Below, one piece after another: positions 56,786-64,000 of a stretch of 64,000 nucleotides of DNA. This DNA is from Formosa sp. L2A11 (GTDB lineage Bacteria > Bacteroidota > Bacteroidia > Flavobacteriales > Flavobacteriaceae), in NCBI RefSeq assembly GCF_009796865.1, contig NZ_CP047028.1, positions 1,736,001-1,800,000 on the forward strand. The letters are read 5' to 3'. A model generated the notes under the pieces. It did not search any database, had not been told where the DNA came from, and saw nothing but the letters and a program-made list of their open reading frames with translations. Made by a program: the position numbers and the translations under genes. The number at the start of each line of letters is the position of its first letter. Within the stretch, counting starts at the first letter, position 1.

Positions 56786-56994
56786 TGCACTAACTGCATT
56801 TACTGCATTAACGATGTTAAAACATTGTAAATCAATTATTTGATAAACTAAGTTTGTGCAATATTCGTGCAGTTTGTGCAAAAGAGAAAGAATCCAAAAA
56901 CTAGGTTAGTGCAATGTAATGCAGTCTTAATGCAAAATAAAATCATTTGAAAGTCGCGCTATCACTGCAAAGTGAAGTTAATGCAATTAATGCA
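56786..56994 (+). repeat. iteron-like array of 12 TGCA sites in four triplets
   Basis: TGCA begins at 56786, 56795, 56804; 56857, 56868, 56877; 56910, 56920, 56931; 56966, 56982, 56991. Spacing within triplets is mostly 9-11 bases, about one helical turn. The first triplet is a tandem 9-mer (ACTGCAYTW three times); the others share G/A-TGCA-A/G flanks. At this base composition fewer than one TGCA would be expected in 210 bases. It fills the whole gap between the DUF3987 ATPase and primase-like genes, a natural place for an origin or a cooperative operator. Confidence 0.75.
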
Positions 56995-57002
56995 ATACAG
57001 GT

Positions 57003-58088
57003 ATGTATAAATTTTGTCTACATAAGAGTTCTAAGAAGCATCATTGTCCCGAATGTGGACAACAAAGGTTTGTGAAATACATAGACCAAGAAACAGGAGA
57101 TTATCTGTCTAATGAAGTTGGCAGGTGTGATCGTGAGATAAATTGTGGCTATCATTATCCGCCAAAACAGTATTTCAGAGATCATACTAATGAGAAACCT
57201 ACTAGCCTTCAATATGGTAAGATATTTCAAAACAGTAAACAGCTTAAACAAACAAAAATAAAACCATCCTATCACGATCCTATGGCAGTTAAGGAAAGTC
57301 AATCTAATTTTAAGCAGAACAATTTTATTCAATTTTTATACTCAAAATTTGATGGCAAAGGAGTTAACCAATTAATTCAAGATTATAAAATAGGTACAGC
57401 ACTGCATAATTATTATGGCACTATTTTTTGGCAGATTGACGAGCAGCAAAAGGTTCGATCAGGTAAGATTATCAATTATACCAAAGCGGGCAGGAGAACG
57501 AAGTATATTAACTGGGTACATGCCAAGAAACTTAAACAAAAGCAATTAAATAAATTCCATTTAAAACAATGTTTGTTTGGTCTTCATCTCCTGAATACTA
57601 ATCAAAAACCAATAGCTATAGTGGAATCAGAAAAAACAGCTTGTATAATGAGTTTGTTGTTTGCTAAATATCTGTGGATGGCAACAGGAAGTTTAAATGG
57701 TTTAAATGAAGAGAAGTTGAAACCCTTAAAAAACAGGCCAATAATACTATATCCTGATCTAGGACGAGAAGGGGTAAATGGTTCTCCGTATATGCAATGG
57801 AAATTGAAAAAGGAGCACTTAAATAAAGTAGGTTTTAATATTCAAATTTCAGATTTGTTAGAGAAAAAAGCTAACCACAATCAAAGGCTCAAAGGATTAG
57901 ATATTGCTGATTATTTTTTGAAAACTCTAAAAGAAAAACCAAACATAATGATACCAAAGCAAGAAGGTATTATTCAAACTTTTATTCAAAAAAATAGCGC
58001 CGTATTAACGCTTATAAAAACCTTCGATTTGGATAAGGGAAAGCTATTAAATAGGGTTGGAAATAATGATTCTAAGTACGGAAATTAA
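57003..58088 (+). CDS. toprim/zinc-finger primase-like protein (DUF6371-type)
   Basis: A 361-residue protein with an N-terminal zinc finger (HHCPECGQQRFV, then CDREINCGYHYPP, about 13-53). Further on is a toprim-like part: IAIVESEKTACIM (about 201-213) and ILYPDLGREG (about 248-257), matching the conserved Glu and Asp motifs of toprim primases. This suggests primer synthesis for element replication, paired with the DUF3987 ATPase. The start follows the last TGCA site by eight bases. Confidence 0.8.
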   Translation: MYKFCLHKSSKKHHCPECGQQRFVKYIDQETGDYLSNEVGRCDREINCGYHYPPKQYFRDHTNEKPTSLQYGKIFQNSKQLKQTKIKPSYHDPMAVKESQSNFKQNNFIQFLYSKFDGKGVNQLIQDYKIGTALHNYYGTIFWQIDEQQKVRSGKIINYTKAGRRTKYINWVHAKKLKQKQLNKFHLKQCLFGLHLLNTNQKPIAIVESEKTACIMSLLFAKYLWMATGSLNGLNEEKLKPLKNRPIILYPDLGREGVNGSPYMQWKLKKEHLNKVGFNIQISDLLEKKANHNQRLKGLDIADYFLKTLKEKPNIMIPKQEGIIQTFIQKNSAVLTLIKTFDLDKGKLLNRVGNNDSKYGN

Positions 58089-58141
58089 ATGAAATCTAGC
58101 AGGTATATGAATAGGAGCTGTAAGCCGAAAAGGTTATATGT

Positions 58142-58203
58142 TTTGTCTCACTGGGTTGAGACGAAAGAGATAAGCAAGAGGGTAACACGCTGCGCGATGT
58201 TAC
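58142..58203 (+). promoter_or_regulatory. oriT-like pair of hairpins
   Basis: GTCTCA (58145-58150) and TGAGAC (58157-58162) pair over CTGGGT and extend outward with T-A and G-T pairs. Then GTAACACGC (58182-58190) and GCG-A-TGTTAC (58194-58203) form a nine-pair stem with a TGC loop and one bulged A. The G+C-rich patch is sharply unlike the flanks. It lies 141 bases before the BfmA/BtgA gene, the usual side for a transfer origin. Assignment is inference from structure and place. Confidence 0.5.
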
Positions 58204-58343
58204 ATAATTTTAAATTTAATTCAAATTTCTGAAAATCAGTTAATTACATGATTGTCTAAATGTTTAAATATCTCTTTCTATTCTATTTTTAACGAAAAAA
58301 CGCGCTGAGCCCAGTAAAATCAACAAAAATTTGGAGCAAAAAG

Positions 58344-58727
58344 ATGGATAAGCAATATAAAAATCAAGAATTTAAGAGTATTAGTATTAAAACATCGGCA
58401 GTTAAAAGATTCCGAAAGTTTAGCCGATCTATGGGCCTGTCTCAGACAGCTGCCTTAGAATTAATGTTGGATTTTTTTAAACATAATGAAATTTCGCCTA
58501 CCGAAGAAATGGGGCCGAAATTTCAGACTTTGGATGCGTCCATAAAGAGTAGAATAAATGCTGTAATCGCAATAATAAAGCATATAGAAAAACATCAAAC
58601 TAAACCAACTGTAGCCATGTTGGAATTGCTTTTACTAGCAGAACCAGAAGAGAAAAAAGTAAAGTTTGTAGAGAAGAAAAGATTTGAAGAAAATGAACAG
58701 ATGGAAAATGGAAACCTAGATGAATAA
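58344..58727 (+). CDS. BfmA/BtgA-family mobilization protein
   Basis: A 127-residue protein with a ribbon-helix-helix-like front (SISIKTSAVKRFRKFSRSMGLSQTAALELMLDFFK, about 13-47), a linker, and a helical, charged C terminus. This matches the BfmA/BtgA accessory proteins that bind oriT and recruit the relaxase in Bacteroidota mobilizable elements. The relaxase gene normally found directly downstream is missing; the next genes face the other way. So transfer would need a relaxase in trans or the element is defective. Confidence 0.82.
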   Translation: MDKQYKNQEFKSISIKTSAVKRFRKFSRSMGLSQTAALELMLDFFKHNEISPTEEMGPKFQTLDASIKSRINAVIAIIKHIEKHQTKPTVAMLELLLLAEPEEKKVKFVEKKRFEENEQMENGNLDE

Positions 58728-58910
58728 TGATTTTTAAATCTTTATTCATCTTCGAAGAGAAGAAGTATATTTGATTTTAAAGTGGGTATTATCCATAAAT
58801 CAAGATTTTACTTTTGTCTATAGACTATATTTAAATAGGGTTCTCCTCTGAACTTTAAATAATCCATAACCTTTGATGATTTTAAGAGTTTTTTTATAAG
58901 TGATTAATAA

Positions 58911-60314
58911 TTAATCCATTACAAACTTAAATCCTAATCCAACATAATTAGCACTTAAACCTGTATTTCGCTGATAATTATTGTATTTAAGATCTATACT
59001 TTTCAATCCTAATTTCCAGATATGTGCTTTACTGAATATGTCTGTATAGCTGAAACCAAATCCGTATTGATTTGCACTAAATTTAGACAAATCAAAATCG
59101 GACGTATAGAACTCACTAGTAGATAAATTTTGGTTATAAGGCGCAAAATAATCTGCTTGAGTCTGGTCATAATATCTAAATGAGGGATACAAAGTAAATT
59201 TATCTGAAATTTTTATAGGTATTTCTAAACTAGCTGTATTAGACTGAACTCCCCAGTTATCAAAATAATAACGATAATATGTTCTTAACGAAACGACTTC
59301 ATTTATATAATAATTTAAGCGAAATCCTATTGGGATTTTTAACCTGTTTGACGGTAAGCGCTCAATATCATCTGCTAATTGAAATACATCTTTATTACTT
59401 GGAGATGTATAGTTTGGAATACTTGAGGCATTACCAATATAGTAATTATCAACATCACCAAAATACACACGCTGTAAAGGATTCCCTAACCAACCCTGCT
59501 GTTTAACGACATCTAAAAACATTGAAAATTGTGCATTTTTACTTAAGATTTGAGAAAAACTTAAAGACACAGAATAGGAATTTCTACCTTTATTATTTAT
59601 CTTTTTAAATCCATTTAATGGCTGCCAATTCGTAGAGGCATTCCCGTTTTGATCTAAAATAGTAACACCTTTAAAATAGCCTTGGTTTAGGTTTCCATTT
59701 TCATCGGCATAAGCTTTTAATTCGGTAGGATAAATTGGTCTCCAAGTATCTAAATAGACTTTAGCACTCAAACCAACTGTAGTGTTCTTTTGGTTGTAGA
59801 GTTTGGTTAAGCCTCCACCAAATCCAATTGAAGAATAATCATATTCAGTTGCAAAAGACACATCTGCATTCCAAATAGTATTTCTATCGTCAGAACTATG
59901 CGAATAATCTGCGTTTATATTTGCCCAAACATCTGAGCTTGATGCACCAGAAGACGCAACCCAAGGACTACCTATAACATCGTCATCACCATTGCCGGAA
60001 GCACCAGAAATATCGAAAGGGTTTACATTACTGGAAGACGCAGAGGTATATGCAGAAATACCTGCGTCAATGGTTAGCACATCGTCATCATTCATGGGCA
60101 TACTAACGACTATAGTTGTAGTTATATCAGATAATTTTTCATTTCCTATCCCTCCAGTTACCGAAGCATTATTCCCTTCTTGGGAGTAATAGCTGCTTAA
60201 AAAATCGACTTCTGTTGTTTCTAAAACTCGTTTTTTATAGACCAAAGTTGAGTCTTGTTGAGCCATTATGCTTCCAAAGCAAAAAAGAGCAACTGTTATA
60301 ATTAGGTATTTCAT
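58911..60314 (-). CDS. DUF3570 outer membrane protein
   Basis: A 467-residue exported protein: signal peptide (about 1-18, ITVALFCFGSIMAQ) and then beta-strand-rich sequence with alternating aromatic residues ending FKFVMD, so a beta-barrel outer-membrane protein. Sequence features (DFLSSYYSQEGNNASVTGG at the start, a Ser/Gly-rich insert near 100-130) match DUF3570. Function is not established. Last gene of the redox operon, 15 bases after the DUF4266 stop. Confidence 0.85.
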   Translation of the reverse strand: MKYLIITVALFCFGSIMAQQDSTLVYKKRVLETTEVDFLSSYYSQEGNNASVTGGIGNEKLSDITTTIVVSMPMNDDDVLTIDAGISAYTSASSSNVNPFDISGASGNGDDDVIGSPWVASSGASSSDVWANINADYSHSSDDRNTIWNADVSFATEYDYSSIGFGGGLTKLYNQKNTTVGLSAKVYLDTWRPIYPTELKAYADENGNLNQGYFKGVTILDQNGNASTNWQPLNGFKKINNKGRNSYSVSLSFSQILSKNAQFSMFLDVVKQQGWLGNPLQRVYFGDVDNYYIGNASSIPNYTSPSNKDVFQLADDIERLPSNRLKIPIGFRLNYYINEVVSLRTYYRYYFDNWGVQSNTASLEIPIKISDKFTLYPSFRYYDQTQADYFAPYNQNLSTSEFYTSDFDLSKFSANQYGFGFSYTDIFSKAHIWKLGLKSIDLKYNNYQRNTGLSANYVGLGFKFVMD

Positions 60315-60329
60315 TTATTTTTTTAATAT

Positions 60330-60542
60330 TTAATTACAGCCACAGCCTCCACCAGATTTTCCACCATTTGCTCCAGATGCACCTTCTCGATACACTTGAA
60401 AAGCAGTTTCAAAACGATCAATCTTTTTCTGTGTTAAAACCATATCTGGGTCGTTAAGATTTACTTTCTCATATTCTTTTGCAGCTACACAAGAGCTGAA
60501 AGAACATATTACTATTGCTATAATAATCACTTCTTTAATCAT
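60330..60542 (-). CDS. DUF4266 small lipoprotein with Gly/Cys tail
   Basis: A 70-residue lipoprotein: lipobox FSSCV (Cys18), a short helical middle (NLNDPDMVLTQKKIDRFETAFQVYREG) and a tail GASGANGGKSGGGCGCN with two terminal cysteines. It matches DUF4266, whose genes accompany ApbE, thioredoxin-like and DUF3570 genes. The GAS sequence resembles the end of ApbE flavinylation sites (S/T-G-A-S/T), so this protein may be the flavin acceptor; the preceding residue is Glu rather than Ser/Thr, which weakens the case. Its start overlaps the apbE stop by eight bases. Confidence 0.85.
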   Translation of the reverse strand: MIKEVIIIAIVICSFSSCVAAKEYEKVNLNDPDMVLTQKKIDRFETAFQVYREGASGANGGKSGGGCGCN

Positions 60543-61524
60543 TTTTTAGTGGGTTTAATTCAATATTTTTAGATGTTAGAATACTACTGTTTTCATCAAT
60601 AATTATACACTCAACTCCATTTAATTGATTGATAAAGTCCAAGCCCGTTTCTTTTCCCATTACAAAAATTGAAGTTGCCAAAGCATCAGCTAATTCAGCC
60701 GTTTTCGTAAAAATGGAGACACTTAAAATTCCTGTTGCCGGATATCCAGTTCTAGGGTCAATTATATGTGTATATAAAACATCATTAAATTTTACATATT
60801 TTTCATAATTACCAGAGGTTACTACTGCACTATTGTATATAGGCATCCAGGAAAACACTTTTTCTTTGTTTAAAGGGTTTACAATAGCAACCATCCAATC
60901 TTTTCCGTTTGGTTGTTTTCCCCAAGTATTTAAATCGCCCGATGCGTTTATAATTCCAGATTTAACACCTTTTTCTATTAATAGTGCTTTTGCTTTATCT
61001 GCTGCATATCCTTTACCGATTGCACCAAAACCAATTTTCATACCCTCTAGATTTAAAAAAATAGAATGGTTATCATTGTCTAGAATAATATTTTGATAGC
61101 CTACTTTTTCTACTGATTTTTTTATTTCATCCTCAGTTGGCATCTCAGTCATACTACCATCAAAATGCCAAACTTTATCCATCGAAGCATAACTAATATC
61201 GAAAGCACCATCAGTCAATTTTGAAATTTTAATCGTTCTATCTATAAGATCAAATAATTCTTCATCAACAATTACAGGTTTTATTCCTGAATTTCTGTTT
61301 ATTTCAGAGGTTTGTGATTTTAAATCCCAAGAAGAAATCAATTTCTCAATCCTAGATATTTCATTGACAGCTAAATCAATATAAGTGTTACCTTCAAGTG
61401 AATCATTCGCGACAACCGTTATATCAAACCGACTGCCCATTAACTTAAGCGTTTTGTTATACACTTGCTGACTAATAGCAGAAGAAGTAATGAAGAATCC
61501 TATTAAAAAAAGTTTATTTTTCAA
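60535..61524 (-). CDS. apbE: FAD:protein FMN transferase (ApbE)
   Basis: Periplasmic flavin transferase that attaches FMN from FAD to Ser/Thr of target proteins, Mg-dependent. The 329-residue protein has a signal peptide (about 1-18), an MGSRFDITV opening, FGAIGKGYAADKAKALL, INASGDLNTWG, and the metal/FAD motif HIIDPRTGYPATG. It overlaps the upstream thioredoxin gene by 11 bases and the downstream DUF4266 gene by eight, so tight operon coupling is clear. It presumably serves an exported target in the same operon. Confidence 0.93.
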   Translation of the reverse strand: MKNKLFLIGFFITSSAISQQVYNKTLKLMGSRFDITVVANDSLEGNTYIDLAVNEISRIEKLISSWDLKSQTSEINRNSGIKPVIVDEELFDLIDRTIKISKLTDGAFDISYASMDKVWHFDGSMTEMPTEDEIKKSVEKVGYQNIILDNDNHSIFLNLEGMKIGFGAIGKGYAADKAKALLIEKGVKSGIINASGDLNTWGKQPNGKDWMVAIVNPLNKEKVFSWMPIYNSAVVTSGNYEKYVKFNDVLYTHIIDPRTGYPATGILSVSIFTKTAELADALATSIFVMGKETGLDFINQLNGVECIIIDENSSILTSKNIELNPLKND

Positions 61525-61951
61525 AAGCTTCTAATTTTTTAAAATATAATGCAGGAGTGGTTTTTTCATAACCTAAATTTCCCAAAACTTTACCACTAGA
61601 ATTTAATACAACTACATAAGGAAAATAACCGTTAAGGTTATATTTTTCAGCTAGTTTATTGTTGTGTGCTTGTTGTTCTTTTGACAATGCATTTTTACTC
61701 TTTCGAGGAAAATCAGCTTGAAGCATCACAAAATGATTTTCGCTTAGCTCTTGAAACTCATTTGTGCTCCATATTTCTCTGTCGAGTTTTATACAGGGTG
61801 CACACCAGTCTGATCCTTGAAAAACCAGAATTATTGTTCTGTCATTTTCAGTAGCAATTTCTTTTGCCTTGGTAAAATCTGTTTGCCAATCTTGAGCATA
61901 ACCACTTACGGTTGTGATAAGTATTATGGCTATTAAAAAAACTTTTTTCAT
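61514..61951 (-). CDS. exported thioredoxin-family protein
   Basis: A 145-residue thioredoxin-fold protein with a signal peptide (MKKVFLIAIILITTVSGYAQ) and active site SDWCAPCIKL (CAPC, about residues 51-54), then PYVVVLNSSGKVLGNLGY with the cis-Pro region. The length and the LDREIWS helix fit the thioredoxin_7/DsbD-gamma-like group. It likely keeps cysteines of envelope proteins reduced, for instance the CGC tail of the DUF4266 lipoprotein in the same operon (inference). Confidence 0.88.
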   Translation of the reverse strand: MKKVFLIAIILITTVSGYAQDWQTDFTKAKEIATENDRTIILVFQGSDWCAPCIKLDREIWSTNEFQELSENHFVMLQADFPRKSKNALSKEQQAHNNKLAEKYNLNGYFPYVVVLNSSGKVLGNLGYEKTTPALYFKKLEAFEK

Positions 61952-62006
61952 AGAAATAATTTATTTACAGTATATTAAACGGTATTTGTTCTAATTACTT
62001 ACATTG

Positions 62007-62096
62007 TTATTTATCAACTTGTACTAGTATTGCTTTTAGAGCAGATCCGCCTCTTTCACAAGACCTGCAAAAATAAAATGAACGTTTTGTTTTCAT
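62007..62096 (-). CDS. 29-residue CxxC mini-ORF
   Basis: ATG at 62096 opens a 30-codon frame in the 203-base gap between the cytochrome b-like and thioredoxin genes, same strand. It encodes MKTKRSFYFCRSCERGGSAL followed by nine more residues, with one CxxC motif (Cys10, Cys13) and a basic start. It may be a real micropeptide or a decayed remnant of a small Fe-S or zinc protein. No family is recognised. Confidence 0.35.
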   Translation of the reverse strand: MKTKRSFYFCRSCERGGSALKAILVQVDK

Positions 62097-62154
62097 TTGT
62101 TTAGACTCATATAAGTGTTAAACTTAGATAAATAATGTTGTGCATTCGTTTTTA

Positions 62155-62733
62155 TCAATCTTTATCCTTTGAGCCACTTACTATTCTTGAGATAATTCCT
62201 TTCTGGTCTTTAAATTCTGCTATTAATACACCAGCCAAATGAATTACTATAAATGCAATCAAGTAATAAATACCAAGCACATGGATTTCTTCCATTGGTT
62301 TTTTGAATTCTTTAGGACCAAATTCTATGATTAGACCTGTAATTAAAGAAACGATAACACACACGTAAAAAATGAGGTATGTCCATTTCTGCAATTTCAT
62401 TTTAGTAGACAGATTTTTACCAAATGGATTTTGAATTTTCATAGTTCCGAATGCTGGAAGTATGAAACGAATACTAAATAATCCAACCAACACATAGCCA
62501 ATATAAATATGCCAATCCCACATGGGTTTTCTTATTTTTTTTGCCAATGTTATGAGTTGGTCTTGAGATAAATTTTGTTCTGTACCAGTCAAATAATCTT
62601 TAATGATAGCTGCTACATTAACCTTGTTCAACCACGTTAATCTCAAAAAAATTGTAAGTAACAATAACAGAAATGAGATAGCTATAGCCCAATGCATGAG
62701 TCTATATACTTTAGAATACTTTGTGTTTTCCAT
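62155..62733 (-). CDS. cytochrome b/b6-domain (cytochrome b561-like) membrane protein
   Basis: A 192-residue inner-membrane protein with four hydrophobic helices and histidines placed as heme ligands: LMHWAIAIS in the first, DWHIYIGYV before the second, and HVLGIYYLIAFIVIHLAGVL in the fourth. It resembles Ni/Fe-hydrogenase cytochrome b and b561 proteins, carrying electrons between quinones and periplasmic partners. As first gene before thioredoxin, apbE, DUF4266 and DUF3570, it may feed an exported flavoprotein. Confidence 0.87.
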   Translation of the reverse strand: MENTKYSKVYRLMHWAIAISFLLLLLTIFLRLTWLNKVNVAAIIKDYLTGTEQNLSQDQLITLAKKIRKPMWDWHIYIGYVLVGLFSIRFILPAFGTMKIQNPFGKNLSTKMKLQKWTYLIFYVCVIVSLITGLIIEFGPKEFKKPMEEIHVLGIYYLIAFIVIHLAGVLIAEFKDQKGIISRIVSGSKDKD

Positions 62734-63042
62734 AATATTTCCTTTTTATAATTAATTTTTCGTTTTAGTACTCGACCTGCGTTTATTTTTGATGATAGTT
62801 TAGTTAAAAGAGAAATTGCCACCTTAGCTATCAATTGTAAGCTAGTATTTAGAACAAGATAAGTCTGAACTTAATATGTGTTTATAGTTTATTTTTACAA
62901 CACTAGTTCTGTCTTTGTTTAGGTTAAAATTAGCTTTTTTTTAAACTAAGCTCCTCTTCTTTATAATTTTTCACATTTAAAATAAGCGACAATCAATCTA
63001 CTTCATTTAAGTAAACTGATATGGTCCATATTCTATCTTTTT
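62734..63042. other. noncoding gap before the cytochrome b-like gene
   Basis: About 310 AT-rich bases with no open frame, no clear terminator and no TAnnTTTG element that I could place. It should contain the promoter for the redox operon and the end of the lipid kinase transcript. Confidence 0.5.
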
Positions 63043-63927
63043 TCAACAAATAATAACACTTAATGACTTCTCTTTTAAAAACAGAGAAAGTGATTGTTCA
63101 TTAATTTGAGCTAATTCTCCATCAATTTGAGATTCAAAAAAATCACTTCGATTTCTAGAAAGCAGAATATTCTTTGTTTGGAAATATTTTACTTCATCTA
63201 GCAAATCAGGTTTTTTAATGAGCATACAAAAGCCAAAAAACAACATTTTTAGTTTACTCATTTTTGGAACAATAAGAACATCTAATAGTCCATCTTGTAG
63301 CGAAGCCTTTGGTGTTAGGCTGAAATTATACCCCATCACGTTCGAATTTGAAATAAAAATTAAAAATGGATTTACAATTTCAGAAGTACCATTTATAATC
63401 ATAGTATTTTCTTTTAATTTATTAAATTCTCTAAATGATTTAAAAGATGCCTTTATATAATAAATAAGTGTTCTTTTCTTTAAAGTTTCGTAGTTTCCTA
63501 TAACGCTAGCAGTAAAGCCAAAACCAGTATTACTAAAAAAATACCTCTCATTAACACAACCAACATCAATTCTTGTTTGGTTATTATTTCTAATGATATG
63601 AAGTGCTTTTATAATATTCTTTGGAATATTCAAATTAGAGGCTAATCCATTACCAGAACCAATAGGAATAATACCTAATGGAATGGATGCGCCAACCAAA
63701 GTTGAAGCCACTTCATTTATCGTTCCATCTCCACCACAAGCCACAATGATATTTGCTTTTTGGTTGATAGATTCTTTGGTTAAATCAATTGCGTGTCCTC
63801 TGTAAGTCGAAGATTTAATAGTTATGCAATATTTATCTACCTCGAAGTATTCCTGAAGTAATTCTTTAGAAAGGCTATGATGACCAGATCCTGCTATTGG
63901 ATTAATGATGAAGTGAATATTTTCCAC
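63043..63927 (-). CDS. diacylglycerol/lipid kinase family protein
   Basis: A 294-residue cytoplasmic kinase of the DAGK catalytic superfamily. NPIAGSGHHSLSKEL at the start, nucleotide loop VACGGDGTINEVASTLVG (about 62-79), PLGIIPIGSGNGLA (about 83-96) and the acidic C-terminal sandwich ending SQIDGELAQ are characteristic. The substrate could be diacylglycerol, sphingolipid base or another lipid alcohol; flavobacteria make sphingolipid-like sulfonolipids and no specificity can be read. The upstream partial gene stops one base before its start. Confidence 0.9.
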   Translation of the reverse strand: MENIHFIINPIAGSGHHSLSKELLQEYFEVDKYCITIKSSTYRGHAIDLTKESINQKANIIVACGGDGTINEVASTLVGASIPLGIIPIGSGNGLASNLNIPKNIIKALHIIRNNNQTRIDVGCVNERYFFSNTGFGFTASVIGNYETLKKRTLIYYIKASFKSFREFNKLKENTMIINGTSEIVNPFLIFISNSNVMGYNFSLTPKASLQDGLLDVLIVPKMSKLKMLFFGFCMLIKKPDLLDEVKYFQTKNILLSRNRSDFFESQIDGELAQINEQSLSLFLKEKSLSVIIC

Positions 63928-63928
63928 C

Positions 63929-64000
63929 TTATTTACGCTTTAATTTTAAACCTTCATTTCTGTATAAATCATCTGAAACCTCATAAAATGAAATACTTTT
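63929..64000 (-). CDS. 3' end of an unidentified gene, cut by right edge
   Basis: An open frame enters from the right edge and stops at 63929-63931 (TAA), encoding 23 residues that end YRNEGLKLKRK. Its stop is one base from the lipid kinase start, so the two are probably cotranscribed. Too short to name. Confidence 0.6.
   Translation of the reverse strand, partial: KSISFYEVSDDLYRNEGLKLKRK

Larger units (their letters stand above)
54300..58727 (+). mobile_element. degenerate mobilizable/integrative element next to tRNA-Leu
   Basis: Four plus-strand genes form a typical Bacteroidota mobile-element set: excisionase-like HTH protein, DUF3987 ATPase, toprim primase-like protein, BfmA/BtgA mobilization protein. 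They start 780 bases after a tRNA-Leu gene and are accompanied by origin-like noncoding sequence. No tyrosine integrase lies between the tRNA and the first gene, no relaxase follows the mobilization gene, and I found no second copy of the tRNA 3' end in the window. So the right boundary is unknown, and the element is probably decayed or continues beyond 64 kb. Confidence 0.65.

Noticed and set aside
56786-56994. TGCA array considered as a CRISPR array
   Set aside because: Units are only 9-11 bases apart with no 25-40 base repeats, no spacers and no cas genes in the window.
54260-64000. Search for a second copy of the tRNA-Leu 3' end as a right attachment site
   Set aside because: No repeat of the CTCTCCGCCCGCA end was seen on either strand to the right edge, so no right boundary is called.

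Overview
The window is AT-rich chromosomal DNA from a member of the Bacteroidota, almost certainly a marine-type Flavobacteriaceae. The evidence is a SusC/SusD pair, a type IX secretion (T9SS) sorting domain, a TamL-type lipoprotein with TamB, TAnnTTTG promoter elements, tRNA genes without an encoded CCA, and division genes in the flavobacterial order. The genus cannot be fixed from the sequence alone.

Layout. 1-10.3 kb is the distal dcw cluster (mraY-murD-ftsW-murG-murC-ftsQ-ftsA-ftsZ, with mraY cut by the left edge), closed by a terminator. 10.4-13.3 kb holds a YqeY-like gene, tRNA-Arg(TCG) and a secreted S9 prolyl oligopeptidase. 13.9-21.4 kb is a nutrient locus: susC, susD, an Nramp-fold transporter that lacks the family's metal-binding motifs, and a mannose-6-phosphate isomerase-type enzyme. 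21.5-30.1 kb on the minus strand carries a HipA-like kinase/DUF3037 pair and the tamB-tamL envelope assembly pair. 30.3-37.3 kb is regulatory: a cupin, a 50-residue lipoprotein followed by a TPR histidine kinase and response regulator, a probable small RNA, DUF456, and a BlaI/BlaR1 pair with three operator-like dyads. 37.3-43 kb is mostly housekeeping (glycosyltransferase/flippase-like pair, ruvC, hemW, cyclase, YjbR). 43-50.5 kb looks like a proline-peptide/hydroxyproline-type catabolic locus: AraC regulator, KGSA-type aldehyde dehydrogenase, two M24 Xaa-Pro peptidases and an ornithine cyclodeaminase/pyrroline-carboxylate reductase homologue. The araC and cyclodeaminase promoters share a 21-bp-spaced direct repeat. 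50.9-54.1 kb has an M28 peptidase with a T9SS signal and an M20 dipeptidase.

At 54.2 kb a tRNA-Leu(TAG) with a near-consensus promoter marks the left end of a degenerate mobilizable element. It has an excisionase-like HTH protein, a DUF3987 ATPase, a toprim-type primase-like protein and a BfmA/BtgA mobilization protein, but no integrase or relaxase in view. Its noncoding DNA is unusual: a perfect DnaA box, several inverted repeats, an 18-bp palindrome, a 12-copy TGCA array between the two replication genes, and an oriT-like pair of hairpins just before the mobilization gene.

From 58.9 kb to the right edge the minus strand carries a periplasmic redox operon (cytochrome b-type membrane protein, a 29-residue CxxC mini-ORF, thioredoxin-like protein, ApbE flavin transferase, DUF4266 lipoprotein, DUF3570 outer membrane protein). 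It is preceded by a diacylglycerol-kinase-type lipid kinase and the 3' end of another gene. Whether this operon is cargo of the element or resident chromosome cannot be decided here.
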